Source: a virus
Virus record (IMG/VR): IMGVR_UViG_3300017598_000268
Span: 1 to 37,479 of that record
Length of the DNA: 37,479 nucleotides
Strand: one strand, 5' to 3'
The position numbers and the translations under genes are program-made. Shown here one piece after another: positions 34,165 through 37,479 of the stretch; positions within the stretch are counted from its first letter, which is position 1; the number at the start of each line of letters is the position of its first letter. A model generated the notes under the pieces. That model ran no database searches. It had not been told where the DNA came from and was given only the letters and a program-made list of their open reading frames with translations.

Positions 34165-34520
34165 CCAGCACAGAGGGGTAGTATTGTTATGCTACCCTTC
34201 TTTCCCCACTTCTTCTTCATCCAAACATTATGTATTCCAGAATCATCGTCCAGCACAGCATCAAGCAGAGCTTTTAATAGATTATCAACGTCAGGTTTTT
34301 GCCTGTGAGGCTGCCCATCCATCTCCAGTTTCTTTTTCTTACTCCAAGATTTGGGCATAGGTACCTCAAATTCGACCAGAAACCCGTCTACATTCAATTT
34401 TAAGCCACTACCCCTTACAATGTCCTTATATTCCCAGTAGCGCATCACACAGGCTCTCCTGCGCCATTTGTCACTTCTGGTCATTCTTGGCTTTGGTACT
34501 GGGATTATGTTGTATTTCAT
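34161..34520 (-). CDS. rusA: RusA-like Holliday junction resolvase
   Basis: The longest frame begins at 34547, but the ATG at 34520 overlaps the stop of the upstream gene (ATGA) and starts the conserved domain at once (MKYNIIPVPKPRMTRSDKW), giving 119 residues, the usual RusA length. The core KPDVDNLLKALLDAVLDDDSGI contains the family aspartates that bind magnesium, and KKWGKKGSITI is the final strand. RusA dimers cut Holliday junctions, here probably to resolve recombination intermediates made with RecT and to debranch DNA before packaging. Last gene of the leftward operon. Its TAA overlaps the TAA of the convergent gene. Confidence 0.9.
   Translation of the reverse strand: MKYNIIPVPKPRMTRSDKWRRRACVMRYWEYKDIVRGSGLKLNVDGFLVEFEVPMPKSWSKKKKLEMDGQPHRQKPDVDNLLKALLDAVLDDDSGIHNVWMKKKWGKKGSITILPLCAG
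34176..34204 (+). terminator. Terminator hairpin for the DUF2786 transcript, inside the rusA-like 3' end
   Basis: GGGTAGTAT (34176-34184), loop TGTT, ATGCTACCC (34189-34197, one T-G wobble), then TTCTTTCC. A 9-bp stem followed by a pyrimidine-rich tract fits a moderately strong terminator for rightward transcription. It lies inside the last codons of the leftward rusA-like gene, because the two genes converge with overlapping stops. Confidence 0.6.
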
Positions 34521-34729
34521 GCAGCCAATCTCTCTGGTGATCTGCACTCTTCGATGTATCCGTATTGATGCTCTGATTGCCAGACAGCAATTATCTCGCC
34601 AAGCTTGGTCTTAACGTGCATCTCTCTGTTCCAAATATCTAGGGGCGCAGCTCCCATGTTCTTGGTAATGTATGCAGCCCAGTCGTCACGTTTGTGATAC
34701 TCAATAAACTTCTTTATGTTCCTTCTCAT
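34517..34729 (-). CDS. Small protein of unknown function between ref-like and rusA-like genes
   Basis: The frame extends to 34762, but the ATG at 34729 has GGAG (34736-34739) 6 bases upstream, so a 70-residue product is preferred. Sequence MRRNIKKFIEYHKRDDWAAY, then LDIWNREMHVKTKLGEIIAVW. Basic at the start, with helix then a beta pair. It overlaps the gene before it by 29 bases and rusA by 4. Co-transcribed with recombination genes, perhaps an accessory DNA-binding protein, but I know no family. Confidence 0.55.
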   Translation of the reverse strand: MRRNIKKFIEYHKRDDWAAYITKNMGAAPLDIWNREMHVKTKLGEIIAVWQSEHQYGYIEECRSPERLAA

Positions 34730-35036
34730 AGTATGCTCCGTAGAATTTTTCATATTCTTCAATTAATAATAACTCAAGAACATACTGCGTTCTCTTTGCC
34801 CATGCTTGCTGAGAGCCATGCTCATTCTCCCAAGCTTTATATCCATACCGATGTAACTTATCATGCATCTCTGGAGATAAGGGAAAGGTCAGGTCATCGC
34901 CTGCCTTTAACCCCATTCCAGAAACACCATGTCCAATGCAATGATGCACTTGAGCAGGCATTCCAGTCAAAACACAAGGTAATTGTGCGACTGCTTGTAA
35001 ATACTTTTTAGATTTGAAGCGTTTCCTCTTAATCAT
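34701..35036 (-). CDS. Ref-like HNH nuclease (recombination enhancement family)
   Basis: The preferred start is the ATG at 35036, overlapping the previous stop (ATGA), giving 111 residues. The N-terminal IKRKRFKSKKYLQAVAQLPCVLTG is basic. VHHCIGHGVSGMGLKAGDDLTFPLSPEMHDKLHRYGYKAWENEHGSQ (~34-80) matches the phage P1 Ref and related HNH family: HHCIGHG, PLS--MHD-LH, and a W--EHG-Q tail. P1 Ref is a RecA-dependent nuclease that cuts D-loops. In this phage, partners may be RecT and host RecA. It sits between NinB-like and RusA-like genes, as in lambdoid nin-type regions. Confidence 0.72.
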   Translation of the reverse strand: MIKRKRFKSKKYLQAVAQLPCVLTGMPAQVHHCIGHGVSGMGLKAGDDLTFPLSPEMHDKLHRYGYKAWENEHGSQQAWAKRTQYVLELLLIEEYEKFYGAYYEKEHKEVY

Positions 35037-35440
35037 TTCCTGTACTCTGGCTGTGGAACGTGCATTCCCTGTTGGGACATTAAGATTATACACTTATCGA
35101 TGTACTCTGCCATATCCTTCACAGTCATGACAGCTATCGATGGTCTTATCTCACGAACCTTACCAGAGATTATCTTCACTACTGGAGGCAGTACTTCCTC
35201 CTTGAGAACCTCATCAGCTTCAGCTTTTAAGCAGCCATACTCCTTCATAAAAACTGGGATTAAAACTCCCCAATAATATCCGAGCTGCTCAAGCGTTTTG
35301 TTGGTCTTGAACTTTTTAACAATAACCTCAACCTCATTATCTTCAGTTATCTCAATCGACATAAGGTGGTTCATGGCTCTGGATATCTGCTTACCAGTAT
35401 CATTACCATATCGAATTACCTGTTTGAAATCATCCATCAT
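35033..35440 (-). CDS. NinB-like recombination mediator (tentative)
   Basis: 135 residues, starting at the ATG at 35440 (ATGA overlap with the previous gene). The features FKTNKTLEQLGYYWGVLIPVFM (~43-64), KISGKVREIRPSIAVMT and MAEYIDKCIILMSQQGMHVPQPEY (~109-132) follow the order seen in lambda NinB: Q-N-+-W helix, then a m-v-e-ae-ie helix and a short tail. NinB (Orf) binds single-stranded DNA and helps RecA- or Red-type strand exchange. Sequence similarity is modest, and other small phage families share the QLGYYW helix. The neighbours (replication protein, Ref, RusA) support the role. Confidence 0.45.
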   Translation of the reverse strand: MMDDFKQVIRYGNDTGKQISRAMNHLMSIEITEDNEVEVIVKKFKTNKTLEQLGYYWGVLIPVFMKEYGCLKAEADEVLKEEVLPPVVKIISGKVREIRPSIAVMTVKDMAEYIDKCIILMSQQGMHVPQPEYRK

Positions 35441-35640
35441 ATGTACTCCCGATAAAATTCTCTAATGGTATTACCTATACCTTGAATAAGTGCGTAGTCA
35501 CCAACACTCAAATCAACCTCTTCAATAACTGCTCGCCTACACTTGTGTAACAACTGGTCATCAAGAAGTCTATTTAGAGCATCAAGCTCATGTGTTGTTA
35601 GTCTTAATTGGTAAACACCAATACATTCCAAATCTGCCAT
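35437..35640 (-). CDS. Small helical protein, unknown
   Basis: The frame opens at GTG 35649, with ATGs at 35646 and 35640. AAGGAG at 35649-35654 gives an 8-base gap to ATG 35640, so that start is chosen, giving 67 residues: MADLECIGVYQLRLTTHELDALNRLLDDQ. It looks like a beta strand followed by a helix and a C-terminal GIGNTIREFYREYI. Located between the replication and NinB-like genes, overlapping the latter by 4 bases. No family recognised. Confidence 0.55.
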   Translation of the reverse strand: MADLECIGVYQLRLTTHELDALNRLLDDQLLHKCRRAVIEEVDLSVGDYALIQGIGNTIREFYREYI

Positions 35641-35645
35641 TATCA

Positions 35646-36458
35646 TCACTCCTTAAATTTAGCCATTGATTTTTTAAACTCTTCTCTCGAATACTCTGCC
35701 TCAGACTTATAACCAAGCTTCCTCCAGACATCCTCCTCACTTTTTTTACGTTGAGCCTCTGTTGGTGGTTGTGGAGTAGCTGCCTCTGGCTTCTTAAATC
35801 CACTCTTCTTGGGTGGTGATGTATCAACATCATCATCCCATCGTTCGCCATTCATGTAGGTTGTCGGCATTGGTACGAACCCTTCGAGCCATTGCCTGTC
35901 TTTATTTAACCTGTTTTTTACATCAGCAATAATCATCTTATGGTTGTTACCAAGATTCTTCCTGCCCCAAATCTCTTTGGCTTTTTTCTTACTACGTTTT
36001 ACTGGGTAGATAGACCAAAAATCATCAAAGTGTGCAAAGCGATTTGCACTAGTCTTTTTTATTGGTTCTTGGTTCTTGGTTAGCATACCGTTCGCATTGC
36101 GTTCGCTATGCGTTTTGGATGCGTTCGCATTGCTCCTCTGAGAACCCCACCGTACAAGGGCTGAAGCCTGTGCCTTTTTGGATTTTTCATGATATGCAGC
36201 GATTGTCTCGTTGCAGTGCTTGTTTTCCCACCCGTCTTTTGACTCAAAAAAGAAGTCACTTAGCACATTTCTGAAAGCTTGCATTTCGTTCGCACTGCGA
36301 ATGCAATGCGTTCGCATAACTTTATTCAAATCTTTGTTCAGTGGCTTCTCCTCCAAATACACTGTATCCAAGAGCATACGGTAGATTCCGTGTTCCAATG
36401 GACTAAGGTGTGCGGTGCGCCTTCGATAGTCCCCAATGTTAAAATTGTAAAAATGCAT
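35646..36458 (-). CDS. DUF1376 / DnaT-like replication protein
   Basis: The ATG at 36458 has AAGGAG at 36467-36472 (8-base gap) and is preferred over GTG 36461. 270 residues. N-terminal domain ~1-100: MHFYNFNIGDYRRRTAHLSPLEHGIYRMLLDTVYLEEKPL, the DUF1376 (YdaU-type) winged-helix signature. A low-complexity linker ~104-140 (SNANASKTHSERNANG) follows. C-terminal ~143-210: FDDFWSIYPVKRSKKKAKEIW, then TTYMNGERWDDD, a DnaT/lambda-O-like helicase-loader region. These proteins stand in for lambda O: they bind the origin and recruit host DnaB. Two 11-bp iteron blocks lie inside this gene, at codons ~47-61 and ~109-127, which suggests an internal origin. First large gene of the leftward operon behind the Cro-like repressor. 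Confidence 0.8.
   Translation of the reverse strand: MHFYNFNIGDYRRRTAHLSPLEHGIYRMLLDTVYLEEKPLNKDLNKVMRTHCIRSANEMQAFRNVLSDFFFESKDGWENKHCNETIAAYHEKSKKAQASALVRWGSQRSNANASKTHSERNANGMLTKNQEPIKKTSANRFAHFDDFWSIYPVKRSKKKAKEIWGRKNLGNNHKMIIADVKNRLNKDRQWLEGFVPMPTTYMNGERWDDDVDTSPPKKSGFKKPEAATPQPPTEAQRKKSEEDVWRKLGYKSEAEYSREEFKKSMAKFKE
36078..36132 (-). repeat. Iteron block A, five 11-bp units in the replication gene linker (candidate origin)
   Basis: Read on the plus strand: GGTTAGCATAC, CGTTCGCATTG, CGTTCGCTATG, CGTTTTGGATG and CGTTCGCATTG, consecutive and without gaps (starts 36078, 36089, 36100, 36111, 36122). The second and fifth are identical. It lies in the linker between the two domains of the replication protein, the place where lambda carries its ori iterons in gene O. 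An 11-bp period cannot arise from codon repeats. Confidence 0.75.
36276..36319 (-). repeat. Iteron block B, four 11-bp units in the replication gene N-terminal part
   Basis: Plus-strand units AGCTTGCATTT, CGTTCGCACTG, CGAATGCAATG and CGTTCGCATAA start at 36276, 36287, 36298 and 36309. Against CGTTCGCATTG they match 7, 10, 7 and 9 of 11. Same period and consensus as block A, 143 bases away. The two weaker units make its borders less certain. Confidence 0.6.
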
Positions 36459-36470
36459 CACTGTGTCTCC

Positions 36471-36698
36471 TTAATAGCAATCTGGTCGAAGTTTAGTTGG
36501 AGATATGCCTGTTACCTTTGAAACCTGCTTCACCCTGTCGAGAGGAATATAACCCTTCTTCTTCCATACATGGATTGCCTGTTTTGTGACTCCGAGCTTA
36601 TCCGCCAGATCCACATCTTGATTATATCGAACAAGCACTAACTCAAGACCCTTCTCAAGTCTCCGAGCCATTGCCTCTGTTACTTCAAATTTACGCAT
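36471..36698 (-). CDS. Cro/YdaS-like HTH transcriptional repressor
   Basis: 75 residues. The ATG at 36698 has GGAG at 36707-36710 (8-base gap). The helix-turn-helix DLADKLGVTKQAIHVWKKKG (~29-48) is followed by YIPLDRVKQVSKVTGISPTKLRPD, the pattern of Cro/YdaS-type one-domain repressors (A--LGV-kqa-s-Wk--g-iP---v---e--tG----LRPD). It has no dimerisation/cleavage domain, so it is Cro-like rather than CI-like. It is the first gene of the leftward replication operon, and three palindromes lie just upstream. It is the best candidate to bind them and the three units in region 5, and to regulate itself. Its stop codon touches the ribosome site of the replication gene. Confidence 0.82.
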   Translation of the reverse strand: MRKFEVTEAMARRLEKGLELVLVRYNQDVDLADKLGVTKQAIHVWKKKGYIPLDRVKQVSKVTGISPTKLRPDCY

Positions 36699-36730
36699 TT
36701 TTGTTACTCCTGTTAAAATTAAAACGTTCG

Positions 36731-36747
36731 GTCAAATAGTAATTGAT
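36731..36747. promoter_or_regulatory. Operator-like palindrome OA in the divergent control region
   Basis: GTCAAATAGTAATTGAT, an imperfect palindrome: GTCAA at one end and TTGAT at the other, with symmetric TA-g-TA. It matches the spacing GTCAA-n-(C/T)A-n-T(G/A)-n-TTGA(C/T) of the region 5 operators. It covers the -10 and start area of the leftward promoter, so binding should shut off the repressor/replication operon. Confidence 0.6.
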
Positions 36748-36771
36748 ATAGACCCACAATGCAACAGTCAA
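36743..36771 (-). promoter_or_regulatory. Leftward early promoter (repressor and replication operon)
   Basis: On the minus strand: -35 TTGACT (36766-36771), a 17-base spacer and -10 TATCAA (36743-36748), or TATATC (36745-36750) with 15 bases. It lies ~45 bases from the HTH start codon. OA overlaps the -10 and OB the -35. Confidence 0.55.
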
Positions 36772-36783
36772 TTAATGTTTTAT
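36767..36783. promoter_or_regulatory. Operator-like palindrome OB in the divergent control region
   Basis: GTCAATTAATGTTTTAT. The left half (GTCAAT-AATG-TT) equals that of unit 3 at 33381; the right half is degenerate. It overlaps the -35 of the leftward promoter. Its centre is 36 bases from that of OA and 31 from that of OC. Confidence 0.5.
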
Positions 36784-36788
36784 TTATG

Positions 36789-36817
36789 TTGCACTGAATC
36801 AAATAATAGTTTACGAT
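36789..36817 (+). promoter_or_regulatory. Rightward early promoter (recT operon)
   Basis: -35 TTGCAC (36789-36794), a 17-base spacer and -10 TACGAT (36812-36817), each 4 to 5 of 6 to consensus. The leader TTCACAGTTAATAAGGATATT (36823-36843) is closely related to those of units 2 and 3, which supports transcription starting here. Confidence 0.6.
36798..36814. promoter_or_regulatory. Operator-like palindrome OC in the divergent control region
   Basis: ATCAAATAATAGTTTAC, a looser copy of the same 17-bp palindrome (aTCAA-n-TA-n-TA-n-TTtAC). It lies between the -35 and -10 boxes of the rightward promoter, where binding should block RNA polymerase. Confidence 0.5.
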
Positions 36818-36848
36818 GGGCATTCACAGTTAATAAGGATATTTTAGG

Positions 36849-36956
36849 ATGGAAAAAGAGAGCTTGAAAGAGCGGATTATAAGTTATATCGCAATGTTCA
36901 TTGTGATAATTTTAATAACTATAGACTGGGAGACACTACTATGGGCGGCACAATAG
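36849..36956 (+). CDS. Tiny predicted membrane peptide upstream of recT
   Basis: A 35-residue frame, MEKESLKERIISYIAMFIV, continuing IILITIDWETLLWAAQ. AAGGA at 36835-36839 lies 9 bases before the ATG. Charged start, then one membrane span (~10-25) and a short C-tail. It is the first gene after the rightward promoter and overlaps the recT start by 16 bases. It could be a leader peptide for coupling, or a small early membrane protein that acts on the host. No family recognised. Confidence 0.5.
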   Translation: MEKESLKERIISYIAMFIVIILITIDWETLLWAAQ

Positions 36957-37479
36957 CCATTATTGCTGATAACGAATTAGCGTTTCAGCAGGCACTATCT
37001 ACAAACGATGTAAACTGGGGTCAGGAATCTCAGTTTGCAATGCAGGCATTACAGAAGAATGACTTTCTTGCTAAGACAGCAAGCAACAATGTCACCTCTC
37101 TTCAGAATGCTATTATCAACGTGGCAGCAATCGGGATATCATTAAACCCTGCATTGAAACACGCATATCTGGTACCAAGAGATAAGGCAGTTTGTCTGGA
37201 TGTCTCATATATGGGGCTGCTTCATCTGGCAAAACAGTCTGGAGCTATAAAGTTTGGTCAGGCGAAGCTGGTTTATTCTAACGACACCTACCAGAACAAG
37301 GGTGTTGATAAGGCACCACTTCATGAGTACAAGGCGTTCTTAAATAGAGGCAAGACTATTGGGGTTTACTGTACTGTAAAATTACCCACTGGCGAGTACC
37401 TGACTGAAGAGATGGACTTGGATGCAATCAATCAGGTTCGCAACACCTCAAAAGCAAAGGACTCGCAATACTCTCCGTG
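36941..37479 (+). CDS. recT: RecT family single-strand annealing protein, 3'-partial
   Basis: The ATG at 36941 has GGGAG 8 bases upstream. The frame runs off the right edge after 179 codons. SLQNAIINVAAIGISLNPALKHAYLVPRD (~54-82), VCLDVSYMGLLHLAKQSGAIK (~85-105), AKLVYSNDTY, APLHEYKAFLNRGKTIGVYCTVK and a final VRNTSKAKDSQYSPW are the RecT core patterns. RecT anneals complementary single strands after 5'-strand resection. A partner exonuclease is expected downstream of the window. Transcribed rightward from the repressed promoter at 36789, opposite to the Ref/RusA operon with which it should act. Confidence 0.9.
   Translation, partial: MGGTIAIIADNELAFQQALSTNDVNWGQESQFAMQALQKNDFLAKTASNNVTSLQNAIINVAAIGISLNPALKHAYLVPRDKAVCLDVSYMGLLHLAKQSGAIKFGQAKLVYSNDTYQNKGVDKAPLHEYKAFLNRGKTIGVYCTVKLPTGEYLTEEMDLDAINQVRNTSKAKDSQYSP

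Noticed and set aside
34694-35011. Plus-strand frame of 105 residues opposite the Ref-like gene
   Set aside because: The minus strand carries a recognisable HNH family with overlapping operon starts. The plus frame shows no family pattern.
36078-36319. DNA uptake signal sequences or CRISPR repeats
   Set aside because: The 11-bp units are contiguous without spacers and phased, found at just two loci; uptake signals are scattered and CRISPR repeats are longer with unique spacers.
36062-36521. Plus-strand frames of 70 and 80 residues opposite the replication gene
   Set aside because: Shadows of the DUF1376 protein; the frames stay open because of the repeat composition.

Overview
The window is a contiguous piece of a tailed-phage genome (or prophage) of a Gram-negative, probably gammaproteobacterial, host. 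It is densely packed: no gene-free stretch exceeds about 150 bases, and start and stop codons often overlap. The virion genes follow the short-tailed T7 (podovirus) plan, and the early genes are of the lambdoid kind. G+C looks to be in the low-to-mid 40s % by eye (not computed). No terminase, portal, capsid, integrase, phage RNA polymerase, tRNA gene or CRISPR array is visible. The first gene (tail adaptor) and the last gene (RecT) run off the ends.

Region 1 (1-7847, +) holds tail and ejection genes in T7 order: gp11-like adaptor, gp12-like nozzle, gp13-like, gp14-like and gp15-like proteins, then an unassigned 670-residue protein. Region 2 (7840-14744, +) is a block, foreign to the T7 order, of small accessory proteins (one predicted membrane-anchored coiled coil, one predicted secreted) and four beta-rich fibre-like proteins. 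Two of these are tandem paralogues, and two adjacent ones share a C-terminal module. Region 3 (14741-23371, +) is one 2,876-residue gene that starts with TTG. It takes the place of T7 gp16 and carries polyvalent-protein domains and an HESGH zinc-metallopeptidase motif.

Region 4 (23372-31229, +) is a host-recognition and lysis cassette. It runs from a T7-gp17-type fibre N-terminus through a chain of LamG and Ig-like proteins to a DUF5675 protein and a holin-like membrane protein, closed by a strong terminator. Region 5 (31291-34164, +) contains three short transcription units, each opened by a near-identical promoter-operator unit, encoding small proteins, a DUF6011 zinc-binding protein and a DUF2786 protein.

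Region 6 (36698-34161, -) is a leftward operon: Cro/YdaS-like repressor, DUF1376/DnaT-like replication protein, a small protein, NinB-like protein, Ref-like HNH nuclease, a small protein and RusA resolvase. Region 7 (36849 onward, +) starts with a tiny membrane peptide followed by RecT.

Two DNA-level patterns stand out. First, a 17-bp palindrome, GTCAA-n-CA-n-TG-n-TTGAC, overlaps the -35 box of three promoters in region 5. Three looser copies sit between the divergent repressor and recT operons, much like lambda's three-part operator, so the small HTH protein probably controls all four rightward units. Second, an 11-bp iteron (consensus CGTTCGCATTG / CAATGCGAACG) is arrayed in strict 11-bp register at two far-apart places. 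Two blocks lie inside the replication gene, like lambda ori inside gene O, and one five-unit block lies at the start of the gp13-like virion gene, immediately after the gp12 stop codon. The late-gene array is unexpected and is the best candidate here for an undescribed system.
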